The notes: generated from the letters alone by a model not told the origin. A stretch of 64,000 bases of DNA from Clostridioides sp. ES-S-0054-01 (GCA_021561035.1 CP067346.1:1953001-2017000); one strand, 5' to 3'; counted from the stretch's first letter, positions 19,618 to 28,707 are shown. Numbers and translations: made by a program.

Positions 19618-19956
19618 ATGTTTGCAGTAGGATTTATAGTTATATTCGCAATTGCCTTTTTCATTTTAAGTATATTGTTATTTAATGGAAAAGCAAGTAT
19701 GCTATTAGCAGGTTATAATACTATGAGTGATAAAGATAAAGCTAGATATGATAAGAAAAAATTATGTAGAAGTTCTAGCATTGTTATTTTTATTGTATCT
19801 ATAATGTTGTTTATTATGGCATTTCTTGGTTATAGAGTAGAAAGTGGACAAATGGATGAAAAAGAAATGTTTCCATTTGTTGTGATATTTATAATCGTTA
19901 CACTTGCTAGTGTGGTTTTCAATATCTATTACTCTAATAAGAAATGTAAAAAATAA
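19618..19956 (+). CDS. DUF3784 family small membrane protein
   Basis: The 112-aa protein has three membrane helices, at about residues 3-28, 58-80 and 91-108. Between the first two is a cytoplasmic segment A-G-Y-N-T-M-S-D-K-D-K-A-R-Y-D, which is the DUF3784 hallmark. Function is unknown. I use ATG 19618 because GGAG at 19605 is well spaced from it; the in-frame ATG at 19603 lacks a site. A terminator follows. Confidence 0.82.
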   Translation: MFAVGFIVIFAIAFFILSILLFNGKASMLLAGYNTMSDKDKARYDKKKLCRSSSIVIFIVSIMLFIMAFLGYRVESGQMDEKEMFPFVVIFIIVTLASVVFNIYYSNKKCKK

Positions 19957-19972
19957 TATTTAGTAGGCTAAG

Positions 19973-20006
19973 CAGTTAATTATGAAAGATTAACTACTTT
20001 TTTATG
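19973..20006 (+). terminator. Terminator of the DUF3784 gene
   Basis: AGTTAAT/ATTAACT hairpin with an 8-nt loop followed by ACTTTTTTAT just downstream of the DUF3784 stop. Confidence 0.75.
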
Positions 20007-20075
20007 TTTATTCTATAATATATTAGTATATAATAAGGAAATACTAATATATAGTTAGGTAAAACTTGATAAAAT

Positions 20076-20202
20076 AAAAATAGATGTACCATCAATTTAC
20101 ATTTTATATCAAATTTATTTATGATAAAACTGAAATTAACATAACATATGTAATGTATGTTTTTAAAATTTAATATATTTTGTTTTATAGTACATCTATT
20201 TT
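20076..20202. repeat. 127-bp inverted-repeat element downstream of miaB
   Basis: Ends AAAAATAGATGTAC and GTACATCTATTTT are perfect inverted repeats about 100 bp apart, enclosing AT-rich, non-coding sequence. On the minus strand the second arm is followed by T-rich sequence, so it could be an unusually large-looped terminator for miaB; the terminal-repeat layout also fits a small non-autonomous (MITE-like) insertion. Confidence 0.5.
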
Positions 20203-20237
20203 AATAAGTTTACATAATTTTATTATATTGTACAATA

Positions 20238-21674
20238 TTAATCATTTATTAGTACTCCATTTAATGAAAAAGTTCTAGGTTCAGTAATTCTAACCATAAC
20301 TAATTTCCCAATTAAATCATCATTTCCGCCTTCGAAATTTACAAGTTTATTTTGTCTAGTTCTACCAGCAAATTTATTCTCATTATTTTTACTTCTTCCT
20401 TCAACTAAAACTTCAACTATTCTATTTTTATATCCATTATTTATATCTGCTGAAATCCTATTTACAGCTTCTAACACTCTATTAAATCTCTCATGTTTTA
20501 TTTCTTCTGGTATTTGATTTTCCATTTTAGCAGCAGGTGTTCCCTGTCTTTTGGAATAAATAAATGTAAAGGCTGAATCATATCTAACTTTTTCAACTAC
20601 ATCTAAAGTATCCAATAAATCTTCTTCTGTTTCTCCTGGAAAACCTATCATTAAATCTGTTGAAAAAGCAATGTCTGGTACTTCTTTTTTAGCCTTTTCT
20701 ATTATTTCTAAATAATATTCTTTTGTATAATGTCTATTCATTTTTTTCAAAAGACTACTGCTTCCACATTGTATTGGTAAGTGTAAAAATTCACATACCT
20801 TATCACAATCTCTAATTGCGTATATTACTTCATCAGATATATCTTTTGGATGAGATGTCATAAATCTAACTCTTTCAATTCCTTCTATCTCATTTACTTT
20901 TCTTAGAAGTTCTGCAAATGTAACTGGATTTTCAAGTGTCTTACCATAAGAGTCAACATTTTGTCCAAGTAAAGTTATTTCTTTCGTTCCATTTGCTACA
21001 AGTTCTTTTATTTCATTAATTATATCTTCAGGAGTTCTACTTCTTTCTCTTCCTCTTGTATATGGAACTATACAATACGTACAGAAATTATTGCATCCAT
21101 ACATTATATTTACAAACGCTTTTAGTTCAAATTTTCTATTACTTCTAAGACCTTCTATTACCTCTCCATCTACATCCCATACATCTACTAACATTTTGTC
21201 AGAATTCATTGATTCTGTAAGTAATTGTGGAAATTTATATAGATTATGTGTTCCAAATATAAGGTCTACATGTTTATATTTTTTTCTTAGTTCTTCTACA
21301 ACATGTGGCTGTTGCATCATACACCCACATACAGCTATTTTCATATTTGGATTTTTTCCTTTTAGATGTTTTAATTGTCCTAAGTTGCCATATACTTTTA
21401 GCTCTGCATTTTCTCTGACTGCACATGTGTTATATATTATTAAATCACTTTCTTCAGCCATCATTGACATTTGGTATCCCATTTCTTCTAGCATTGAACA
21501 TAATTTTTCTGAATCATGTTCATTCATTTGGCATCCAAATGTTTGAGTAAACACGAGTTTCCTCTTTCCTGTTCTGTTGAAGTATTCTTCGTTTTGTCTG
21601 TGTATTTGTTCTATATATTTATCTTGTTCTTGTATTTTCTCTATAGGTATTGTTACTTGTTTTCTTTTGCTCAC
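20238..21674 (-). CDS. miaB: tRNA-2-methylthio-N6-dimethylallyladenosine synthase MiaB
   Basis: MiaB is a radical-SAM methylthiotransferase acting on the i6A37 made by MiaA. The N-terminal UPF0004 domain opens [12 protein letters not shown]; the radical SAM motif is C-N-N-F-C-T-Y-C with the adjacent G-R-E-R-S-R, and a C-terminal TRAM domain ends the protein. The 478-aa length is normal for clostridia. It starts at GTG 21674 behind AGGAGG. In many Firmicutes miaB lies directly upstream of mutS; here about 6 kb of other genes separate them. Confidence 0.96.
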   Translation of the reverse strand: MSKRKQVTIPIEKIQEQDKYIEQIHRQNEEYFNRTGKRKLVFTQTFGCQMNEHDSEKLCSMLEEMGYQMSMMAEESDLIIYNTCAVRENAELKVYGNLGQLKHLKGKNPNMKIAVCGCMMQQPHVVEELRKKYKHVDLIFGTHNLYKFPQLLTESMNSDKMLVDVWDVDGEVIEGLRSNRKFELKAFVNIMYGCNNFCTYCIVPYTRGRERSRTPEDIINEIKELVANGTKEITLLGQNVDSYGKTLENPVTFAELLRKVNEIEGIERVRFMTSHPKDISDEVIYAIRDCDKVCEFLHLPIQCGSSSLLKKMNRHYTKEYYLEIIEKAKKEVPDIAFSTDLMIGFPGETEEDLLDTLDVVEKVRYDSAFTFIYSKRQGTPAAKMENQIPEEIKHERFNRVLEAVNRISADINNGYKNRIVEVLVEGRSKNNENKFAGRTRQNKLVNFEGGNDDLIGKLVMVRITEPRTFSLNGVLIND

Positions 21675-21845
21675 GTCTATTCCTCCTAGTTAATTTCTTA
21701 TATTACACATAACCTTAATTATATCAAATAAGAAAAATCTTTTAAAGATATTATTTTTCTACATATGTTTTGATGATAAATTTAATAATTTAAATATAGT
21801 ATATTTCTAAAAAATAAAAATAGATATTCCTTATCATAACAGTAA

Positions 21846-21885
21846 AAAAGATGTTTTAAATTTTAGTTTAAAACACCTTTCTTAT
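21846..21885. terminator. Bidirectional hairpin downstream of the decayed gene
   Basis: Near-perfect inverted repeat GATGTTTTAAA / TTTAAAACACC with A and T runs on both sides; probably ends transcripts from trpP and the remnant on the minus strand. Confidence 0.65.
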
Positions 21886-21939
21886 ATTAGAATACACAAT
21901 TTACTCTTGAATATAATAAAATCTATTCATTCTCAATCA

Positions 21940-22190
21940 AATAACAATTTTTAATATTAAATGTTGTCCTTCCTCAACTGTTATTATATCTACTTCCTGA
22001 GAAAACATCACTAGTAACTATTCCATCTACATCACCTAAGCTGTCATTTCTAACTTCATATCACTTCCAAACTTACCATTCTTAGCCATACATACCAGCT
22101 TTTATAGTCTTTGTAGTTGGCTTAGAATCATCTTTAACAATCCAGTATTAATATCTCCAATTCCATTTGTTACATTTAGACATTGCTAAA
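21940..22190 (-). pseudogene. Decayed gene remnant (multiple frameshifts)
   Basis: On the minus strand short stretches in different frames read like one former protein: N-V-T-N-G-I-G-D-I-N-T-G, K-D-D-S-K-P-T-T-K-T-I-K-A-G-M-Y, N-D-S-L-G-D-V-D-G-I-V-T-S-D-V-F-S-G and V-E-E-G-Q-H-L-I-L-K. These resemble the beta-rich repeats of small extracellular firmicute lipoproteins. Several frame changes and stops separate them, so the gene is dead. Confidence 0.45.
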
Positions 22191-22233
22191 TTATATTCGA
22201 ATTTATATATCCTATAAAAGTATTATTTCATAT

Positions 22234-22785
22234 TTAAGCTTGATAACTAACTCTTCTTATTGATAAACTAACAATCTTGAATAAAAATATTCCTGCAACT
22301 AAATTTATTAAAACAGCTGGCAATACTACTGCTAAAAATAAAGCTGTGAATGAAGCACCTGGAAGACCAACTATAGCCTGAGCTGCTAATAAAAAAATTG
22401 TTCCACTTACAAGTGTTCCTACTGGCATTATTATTGCAACTACTATAGTATCTTGTGTCTTCTTAGCTAATCTTTTTATAAAAGGCATTTTATAACTAAT
22501 GCTCATTAATAAAAATACTACATTTGCTGTAAGAGTTTTATCTATTACATTAGGAATTTGACCTCCTGGGAAACTTGATGTAAGTGCTGTAAATATTCCA
22601 GTTACTATGCCTGCTATTAAACAAGTTTTATAATCATCTCTATTTAAAACTAATATTACAAATAACATTGCTAGTGGTATATCTGGTTTCATTGGTAATC
22701 CTATAGCTGGTGTAATTTGATGTATCAATAATCCCATCGCTAAAAGTATTGCATTTAAAGTTAGTTTTTTTGTATTTGTTTTCAT
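22234..22785 (-). CDS. trpP: Tryptophan transporter TrpP
   Basis: The 183-aa hydrophobic protein has about five to six membrane segments and matches the TrpP/YhaG tryptophan transporter family, with P-A-I-G-L-P-M-K-P-D-I-P-L-A-M-L-F near the N-terminus. I place the start at ATG 22785 (M-K-T-N-T-K-K-L) behind AGGAGG; the in-frame start 33 bp upstream runs through that site. A T-box leader with a Trp (UGG) specifier precedes it, so it should be induced when charged tRNA(Trp) falls. Confidence 0.9.
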   Translation of the reverse strand: MKTNTKKLTLNAILLAMGLLIHQITPAIGLPMKPDIPLAMLFVILVLNRDDYKTCLIAGIVTGIFTALTSSFPGGQIPNVIDKTLTANVVFLLMSISYKMPFIKRLAKKTQDTIVVAIIMPVGTLVSGTIFLLAAQAIVGLPGASFTALFLAVVLPAVLINLVAGIFLFKIVSLSIRRVSYQA

Positions 22786-22916
22786 TTTTGTAGTTCCTCC
22801 TGTTTTTTTAATTTTCAATTTATTTTTTTGCCAATTTACTATATCATCATCTTTAACTTTGGAAATTCATAACATCTTTCTCACCACCCTCTATATTTTA
22901 AGTTTTCAATAAAATA

Positions 22917-23200
22917 AAAAACTCCGTCCTAAACTAATAGGACGGAGATTATCCGCGTTGCCACCTAAATTATATAAAAATTAATATAAAATCAAATTTT
23001 TATATATCTCATTATCAAGTACTTACATACCTTATTCGCTGTAACGTGCGACTGACGATAAAGTCTACTCTCAAAACTATGATTTCAATTTACTCCTCTA
23101 AGGGCCATTCATCAAATTTTTTCTTGCTAAGATTCCACCATCCTCAGCTCTCTATACTGAACCTAAATTCGACTACTCTTCCTTGTCATAGGATTTAATT
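22917..23200 (-). ncRNA. T-box leader, tryptophan-specific
   Basis: Minus-strand T-box: stem I includes GAGAGCTGAGGATGGTGGAA, and the specifier region GAATGGCCCT gives UGG (complement at 23105-23107). The T-box sequence AGGTGGCAACGCGGA lies at 22952-22966 and is followed by a strong terminator, CTCCGTCCT/AGGACGGAG (22922-22947) with a T-run. UGG fits the trpP gene downstream. Confidence 0.93.
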
Positions 23201-23492
23201 TACTTTATTAAATTTTGGCGTTGAAATAATAATATTATTTTTCCTAAAAAATGTCAATATGTTTTTATAAATTTAAAAATATATTTTATAATCTATTTTT
23301 TCTAAAACATAGTAAATTAGCTTATGCATTTCTTTTCACATCCAAAATTCTATAAACAATTCCTTTAATAGTCTTTTTTTTACTCTAATTCTCCCTCTGT
23401 CAGTTCAGTTAATGAATCTTGATGTAATAATCAATATTGTATATAATACAACAAAATCACATAAAACAACTATATAATTTTTATTATTGTAT

Positions 23493-23891
23493 TTAATAAA
23501 ATTTCTTCTTTTTTCTTTTAACAAGTATTAGTATAACTAAAACTATAACAATAAACATAACTATTATTGAAAGTACCAATTTTGATAAAATATTGTATCT
23601 TCTTATACCTTGTCTTTTGTGTTTATTTAGAATTCCATGTCCATATGTTTTAGTTCTTATAGTTCTTTTTTTTAATTTCACTCTACTTTTACTAAATTTA
23701 CTACGTTTGTGTTTAGTTTTAGATTTAATAGTTTTAAATCTAGTGTTATTAGATATATAATTCTCTTGTGTTGAAGAAATATATACACTAGAATCAGTAA
23801 TAACTTCTGCTTCAGCTTGTAATGGATTTATAATGCTGATTATAAGTAAAAAAGATATAACTACTCCAATCATCTTTTTCTTTTCTTTCAT
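23493..23891 (-). CDS. Small secreted/membrane-anchored basic protein
   Basis: I do not recognise a family. The 132-aa protein begins with a signal peptide (M-K-E-K-K-K-M-I-G-V-V-I-S-F-L-L-I-I-S-I, cleavage probably after A-E-A), has a highly basic middle (K-H-K-R-S-K-F-S-K-S-R and similar) and a C-terminal membrane helix (about residues 103-124) followed by K-R-K-K-K-K. This layout resembles LPXTG-type tails but no sorting motif is present. ATG 23891 has a GGGAGG site; an earlier start lies before that site. Confidence 0.65.
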   Translation of the reverse strand: MKEKKKMIGVVISFLLIISIINPLQAEAEVITDSSVYISSTQENYISNNTRFKTIKSKTKHKRSKFSKSRVKLKKRTIRTKTYGHGILNKHKRQGIRRYNILSKLVLSIIVMFIVIVLVILILVKRKKKKFY

Positions 23892-24131
23892 ATTTTCCTC
23901 CCTCATAAAAACTTATGTCTAGTTTATTATAATATATTAAATTAAAAATTACAAAAATTTTCAAATCTCTTATATATTTTCTTATCTTTAATATTATTTT
24001 TATTCTATAGACTTTATCTTTTATTAAATTTTTTTTAAGTAATACTAAATTATGATACTTAGTACACAAAATACAAATTAAACCTACTTCAACTTCTGCC
24101 CATATTCCATCAATATATTTTAACTTAACAA

Positions 24132-24410
24132 GGAGATGAACCTACAGTTTCACTTAACTCCAAGCTAACAAATGAAGTAATTGATATTCTTATAAATGTT
24201 AATAAATTAGGAACAACTATTATGCTTGTAACTCATGATGCCAAAGTAGCATCAAAAACAGAAAGAGTATTATTTATGTCTGATAGTATGATTGTTGGTG
24301 AAATTAAATTAGAAAAATTTAATAGTAATGATTTAAAAGAAAGAGAAAATAAACTGATAAGTTGGTTATTAAAGCTGATGACTTATTCAATATTTGATGC
24401 TAAAATATAA
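24132..24410 (+). pseudogene. C-terminal fragment of an ABC transporter ATPase
   Basis: The frame opens at G-D-E-P-T-V-S-L-N-S-K, i.e. the end of Walker B and the D-loop, and continues T-T-I-M-L-V-T-H-D-A-K-V-A-S (H-loop) and R-V-L-F-M, typical of BceA/MacB-type ATPases of antimicrobial-peptide transporters. Walker A, the Q-loop and the signature motif are all missing: upstream DNA holds no matching sequence. No permease gene is nearby, so this is a dead remnant of a lost transporter. Confidence 0.75.
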
Positions 24411-24441
24411 TTAATAAAATTTAATTATAGGTGATTACATT

Positions 24442-25290
24442 ATGAATATTACTAAAGGCATAACTTTACTCTTAACATTATCAATTGTAATATCTGCAGT
24501 GGGATGTTCTCCAAAAGAAAGTGCTACTGAAGTAGCAAAAAAATATATTGATAGAATGAACTCTGGTGACTATGAAACAGCATATAGTTTATTAAGCAAA
24601 GATAGCAAGAAAAAAATTAGTCTGGATAATCTTGAAGAATTTCAAAATATTTTAATTAAAACAAAAAGAATAATTAGTTATAAAATAGATAAAGAAAAAA
24701 CTATAGAAACTTATAACTATGATGGAAAAAAGTATAAAAATGTGGTTAAATTAGAAGAAACTTTTGAAATAAAAAATCTTCTTTATAAAAAAGATGATTC
24801 TTTAAAGGTAAATAGATACTTTGTAGTTGAAAATAATAAATACAAGCTCTTGTTCTATGAAGATTTCAAAAAAGAATTTGGTATTAATAGTATGGATTTT
24901 GCCCAACTTAAACTTGATGATTTTGAACTAAAAACCTTTAAAGAAGTTGAAGTCATACTAAAAAAAGCTATTGGTATTAATCCTACTGACTCAAATCTTT
25001 ATTATGCACAGGCATGTAATTATATGCGTTTCGATGGATATCCTGATTATTCAGATGCAACATACAATGCTTTAGATTCAATTAATAACTCTTTAAAGTA
25101 TCTAGATAAAAAGGATTCTGACTATAAAAAAAATGCAAGTAATGTGTATAACTTAAAAGGAGTTATACTCATGTTTCATAAAAGATTTGATGAAGCTCAG
25201 CAATGTTTTAATAAAGCGTTATATTTTAATAAAGATAATGAAGATTCAAAACTTAATCTCAATACACTAAAAAATAGAGAATGTATATAG
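24442..25290 (+). CDS. Lipoprotein with NTF2-like and TPR-like regions; 3' end set by IS insertion
   Basis: A lipoprotein signal ends S-A-V-G-C-S, so the protein is anchored on the outer face of the membrane. Residues about 25-150 (A-K-K-Y-I-D-R-M-N-S-G-D-Y-E-T-A-Y-S-L-L-S) resemble DUF4878/NTF2-like lipoprotein domains; residues 170-278 hold TPR-like helices (L-Y-Y-A-Q-A-C-N-Y-M, then F-D-E-A-Q-Q-C-F-N-K-A-L). The stop codon TAG (25288-25290) coincides with the terminal inverted repeat of the adjacent IS256-family element, so the original C-terminus may be lost. The ATG has an AGGTGA site. Confidence 0.75.
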   Translation: MNITKGITLLLTLSIVISAVGCSPKESATEVAKKYIDRMNSGDYETAYSLLSKDSKKKISLDNLEEFQNILIKTKRIISYKIDKEKTIETYNYDGKKYKNVVKLEETFEIKNLLYKKDDSLKVNRYFVVENNKYKLLFYEDFKKEFGINSMDFAQLKLDDFELKTFKEVEVILKKAIGINPTDSNLYYAQACNYMRFDGYPDYSDATYNALDSINNSLKYLDKKDSDYKKNASNVYNLKGVILMFHKRFDEAQQCFNKALYFNKDNEDSKLNLNTLKNRECI

Positions 25291-26786
25291 ATTTGTGTAA
25301 ATATATATTTTTGCTATTAAATATTACTGGAAATTTTCAATTCTAGTAATATTTTTTTATTATCAGGAAATACTAATAATGGTATTTTATACACATTTAT
25401 TGTATGTTAAATTTAGGTTTTTATACACTAAATGTACCATTTTTCAAAAAAATTATATTATATAATTTTTAGGAATTCTATCTCCAAACATTATTGTAAG
25501 TTGACCTAATGTAGCTGACCAATTTTGATTTGGAGAGTTCCATTTCTCAATAATTTTCATAGTTGATAGGTATAATGATTTTCTAAGTGACTCATCTGTA
25601 GGAAATACTGTTCTGACTTTAGTATATTTTCTAAGTTGCCTATTAAAACCTTCCAGTGCATTTGTAGTATATATAATTCTTCTAATATCTTCTGGGTATG
25701 CAAAGAATGTTGATAAATTACTCCAATTATTATACCAAGAATCTATTACTACTGAATATTTTTGATACCATTTTTCCTTCAAGGAATCCAAGTTCAAGAG
25801 TGCTGTTTCTTCATTAAATGCCTTGTAAACTGATTTTAAATCTTTCATAAATTCTTTTTGGTCTTTTGATGCTATATATTTAAAACTATTTCTAATTTGA
25901 TGAACTATACAGGTTTGTATACTTACATCTGGATATACCGTTTTTATTGCTTCTGGAAGTCCTTTTAGACCATCCATACAGGCAATCAATATATCTTCAA
26001 GCCCTCTATTTCTAAGGTCATTGCAGACTGATAACCAAAACTTAGCACCTTCGGCTTCACCTATCCAAATACCTAGAATATCTTTTTTTCCAGTCATATC
26101 TAAAGCCATACATATATATGCAGCTTTAGAAACTATTTTATTATCATCTCTTACCTTAAAATGCATAGCATCCATATATACAATTGGATAAACTGATTCT
26201 AAAGTTCTACTTTGCCATTCGGCGGCAGCCTCCACAACCTTGTCGGTTATTTTAGATATCATTGATGGTGATACATCTATTCCATACAGCTCTTCCATTT
26301 CTGATTGAATATCTCTTACACTCATGCCACATGCATAAAGACCAATTATTTTTTTATCTAGTTCATTACAAACCGTTTCATATTTTTTTACAACCTTCGG
26401 CTCAAACTCAGCATTTCTATCTCTTGGTATATCTAAATTTACCTCTCCAAAACTGCTACTTACATTTTTAGAACTATATCCATTTCGATAATTTTTATCA
26501 CACATATCTTTTCTTTCATATTTATTTCTACCTAAATGCTCCTCCATTTCTGCATCTAATAGTTGCTGAATAACATCTTTGAATAGTTTTTGCATAAGGC
26601 CATTTTTCCCAACCACATCTTCCATTGTCTTGCATTTTTTAACTTCTGTTTGATAATCAACATCTGGAACAATTATATCTTTCATTTTCAAAACCTCCAA
26701 AATTTTTTATATGAATATTATTCCAAATTTACCAATTTTGTATACCAAAAAGACTATAGGTAAATTTGTTTTTACACAAATCTACT
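25288..26786. mobile_element. IS256-family insertion sequence
   Basis: Ends carry inverted repeats that share TAGATTTGTGTAAA (left end at 25288; complement at the right end, 26773-26786) with further partial match inside. The element is about 1.5 kb and holds one transposase gene. I found no convincing 8-9 bp target duplication (left flank AATGTATA, right flank CTTACAGC), so it may be old or one side may have rearranged. Confidence 0.8.
25453..26685 (-). CDS. IS256-family transposase
   Basis: The 410-aa protein is full length for an IS256/Mutator-type DDE transposase. It has V-Y-M-D-A-M-H-F-K-V-R and C-M-D-G-L-K-G-L-P-E-A-I with the two catalytic Asp, then T-C-I-V-H-Q-I-R-N-S-F-K and T-T-N-A-L-E-G-F-N-R-Q-L-R-K with the catalytic Glu. 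No frameshift, so it may be active. ATG 26685 (M-K-D-I-I-V-P) follows GGAGG; an upstream TTG runs through the site. It is transcribed opposite to the lipoprotein gene. Confidence 0.95.
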   Translation of the reverse strand: MKDIIVPDVDYQTEVKKCKTMEDVVGKNGLMQKLFKDVIQQLLDAEMEEHLGRNKYERKDMCDKNYRNGYSSKNVSSSFGEVNLDIPRDRNAEFEPKVVKKYETVCNELDKKIIGLYACGMSVRDIQSEMEELYGIDVSPSMISKITDKVVEAAAEWQSRTLESVYPIVYMDAMHFKVRDDNKIVSKAAYICMALDMTGKKDILGIWIGEAEGAKFWLSVCNDLRNRGLEDILIACMDGLKGLPEAIKTVYPDVSIQTCIVHQIRNSFKYIASKDQKEFMKDLKSVYKAFNEETALLNLDSLKEKWYQKYSVVIDSWYNNWSNLSTFFAYPEDIRRIIYTTNALEGFNRQLRKYTKVRTVFPTDESLRKSLYLSTMKIIEKWNSPNQNWSATLGQLTIMFGDRIPKNYII

Positions 26787-27161
26787 TACAGCCCCAAAAA
26801 ATAATCTAAAATAACTATTCAAGTTTTAACTCTCTAAAGTATTTTTACATATAATTCATTGCTAAATCATAATTTTTACAAAACTAATTACAATTTTAAA
26901 TTATAAAGACTTATTGCTATATAAATATTAATCTATAACAATAAGTTTTTTATTTAAATTTAAAAATATAACTGTTAAAACTTAGTTATAAAAATTTAAT
27001 TTGCTAATCTTAATAATTTTTCAATTATATTATTAATAATATATTGACTAAATTCACATCGCTACATCTAGATATTATTTGATAAGTACTCTACACTATA
27101 CGTATAAAGTCAACTAAATCACACGATTTCTATAATACATAATCTAAACATTATAATATAT
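26787..27161. other. AT-rich intergenic stretch
   Basis: Between the IS right end and the 54-aa gene I see no ORF with a ribosome binding site and no recognisable RNA; only poly-A/T tracts. Confidence 0.5.
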
Positions 27162-27326
27162 CTAAACTTCATTTTTCACTAATTTTTCTATATCTTTAAT
27201 AATATGTTCTTTAGATTTTTTTCCAGCTATAGCATCAAAAATTGCAACAGCCTTTTTTTCTCCAAACTTTTCTGCTACATCATTGAAGTCTAGATATCTA
27301 ACACTTTCTTTTGGTTTACCAAACAT
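27162..27326 (-). CDS. Small protein, 54 aa
   Basis: Reverse-strand ORF beginning M-F-G-K-P-K-E-S-V-R-Y-L-D-F-N-D-V-A and ending E-K-L-V-K-N-E-V, behind a GAGAGGTG site 7 nt from the ATG. It is Lys/Glu-rich with no membrane segment and looks like a short amphipathic helical protein. I do not recognise its family. Codon use and the good site support translation. It is isolated, with AT-rich spacers either side. Confidence 0.6.
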   Translation of the reverse strand: MFGKPKESVRYLDFNDVAEKFGEKKAVAIFDAIAGKKSKEHIIKDIEKLVKNEV

Positions 27327-27494
27327 ATAACACCTCTCATATATTTTTATATATTTATTTATATATTTATTATAACTTCTATATATTTATTTTTCACCAA
27401 TAAACGTTAGACAAATTAGTGCCTTTATTTTTTAGTCTGATTTTACTTTCAAAATTCTTAACAAAAACAGTTTATTCTACTCTATAAATAAACT

Positions 27495-27544
27495 CAGAGC
27501 TAAAATAAGTATATTAATAAATTTCTTTATATATTTTAGCTCTG
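27495..27544 (-). terminator. Terminator of the sdpRI operon
   Basis: Perfect 13-bp arms CAGAGCTAAAATA/TATTTTAGCTCTG around a 24-nt AT-rich loop, just downstream of the sdpI stop. Confidence 0.8.
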
Positions 27545-27589
27545 AAATGTATTCTATTTATCCAAATATTATGATAGTAATTGATTATA

Positions 27590-28231
27590 TTAGTTATTTC
27601 TAATTGAAACTCTATATAGTAAATAAGAATATATAAATGGTAGTATTACAATTGCAAAGATTACAAAGATATTATAAAAAGGGATGCTAATAAAAGCATT
27701 AATAATTAATAATATCCCACCAATAATCCAAATCCATCCAGCTAAACGATGTGTCTTATTCCAATTTTCTTCATCATTAAGAGCCCATGGTGAAATTATT
27801 CCCATAGAATAATTTCTCTTACATTTAGGAAGATAATTTCCAAATAAAATAACTAATATGCCTAAAACCAACCCTGTATAAAAATTAAAATCCAAACTAA
27901 TTCCTGTTGAATACAAAACCATCATTATTTGTAAAATGACTGAAAGTATAGCAACTCCCCATTTTGATAAATGTTGCATAACGTTTGAAAAACTAGCTTT
28001 TTTAGGTTCATTTTCAAGTCTAAACCATGTATATAAATGGACACATAGCATTAAAAATGGTACACCAAAAGCTGCTATAACCTTTGGAGCATAATTATTT
28101 GGATTTCCATAATTATCAAAATGAATTGCAACTTCATTTGGTAATCTATTATAAAAATAGATTGATATAATAAATGGTATAAAACATATTAAAGTAGATA
28201 AAACAAATTGTTTATTTATCGCTTTTTTCAT
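27590..28231 (-). CDS. sdpI: SdpI-family membrane protein
   Basis: The 213-aa protein has six predicted membrane helices. The first part holds the DUF1648-type segment L-P-N-E-V-A-I-H-F-D-N-Y-G-N-P, and the second the SdpI repeat with G-I-I-S-P-W-A-L-N-D-E-E-N-W-N-K-T-H-R (W-N-K-T-H-R is the family signature). In Bacillus SdpI gives immunity to the killing peptide SDP and sequesters SdpR. Here it overlaps the repressor gene by 20 bp. No sdpABC toxin genes are in view, so its ligand is unknown. Confidence 0.88.
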   Translation of the reverse strand: MKKAINKQFVLSTLICFIPFIISIYFYNRLPNEVAIHFDNYGNPNNYAPKVIAAFGVPFLMLCVHLYTWFRLENEPKKASFSNVMQHLSKWGVAILSVILQIMMVLYSTGISLDFNFYTGLVLGILVILFGNYLPKCKRNYSMGIISPWALNDEENWNKTHRLAGWIWIIGGILLIINAFISIPFYNIFVIFAIVILPFIYSYLLYRVSIRNN

Positions 28232-28505
28232 TATCTTTTTCTCCCTTCTCCATAAATTGTGAAAACCAAAGCATAACCTCTTCGAAAACTGAAATGTTTA
28301 TTTCATAGAAAATAAAGTTTTTATACTTTGTCTCAAATATGAGTCCTGCTTTTTTTAGTTGAGATAGATGATAAGAAATTGTAGCATTTGTCATATTAAA
28401 TTTTTCACTAATTTCTCCTGCTGACTTTTTATTCTCCCTCAGCATAACCAATATTTCTCTTCTTATAGGGTCTGAAAGAGCTTTGAATGTTTCTGGAAAC
28501 CCCAA
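28212..28505 (-). CDS. sdpR: SdpR-family ArsR-type autorepressor
   Basis: A compact winged-helix regulator of the ArsR class: F-K-A-L-S-D-P-I-R-R-E-I-L then A-G-E-I-S-E-K-F-N-M-T-N-A-T-I-S-Y-H-L-S as the recognition helix. It lacks the metal-binding Cys of ArsR, which fits SdpR. The start is uncertain: a GAGGTG site is best spaced for the TTG at 28505 (M-G-F-P-E-T-F), but GTG 28514 and ATG 28511 are in frame. It should repress its own promoter through the ATTTAGAA repeats upstream and be released by SdpI. Confidence 0.88.
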   Translation of the reverse strand: MGFPETFKALSDPIRREILVMLRENKKSAGEISEKFNMTNATISYHLSQLKKAGLIFETKYKNFIFYEINISVFEEVMLWFSQFMEKGEKDNEKSDK

Positions 28506-28518
28506 CACCATCACCTCG

Positions 28519-28615
28519 CTATTTAGAATTTCATCTAAATAGAATATAACATAATTCTAATTTTATTTCAATAGCTATTTAGAAAAATTTCTAAATAATT
28601 ATTTCTAAATAGTTA
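28519..28615. promoter_or_regulatory. Repeated operator half-sites upstream of sdpR
   Basis: CTATTTAG/CTAAATAG form a dyad at 28519-28542; a second, CTATTTAGAAA/TTTCTAAATA, lies at 28575-28597, and a further half-site TTCTAAATAG at 28603-28612. The repeated CTATTTAG motif directly before the SdpR gene is the likely autorepressor operator. Confidence 0.7.
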
Positions 28616-28707
28616 TTGAAAATTTTCATATGAGTATTTCCAATTTACTTAAGTTGATTTTATTCAATTCTTATTTTATCTAAATTTTTTAATTTAACAA
28701 AAGTTGT

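Noticed and set aside
27330-27400. TATATATTTATT-type repeats that could look like a CRISPR or satellite
   Set aside because: Irregular AT-rich runs with no constant spacer length.
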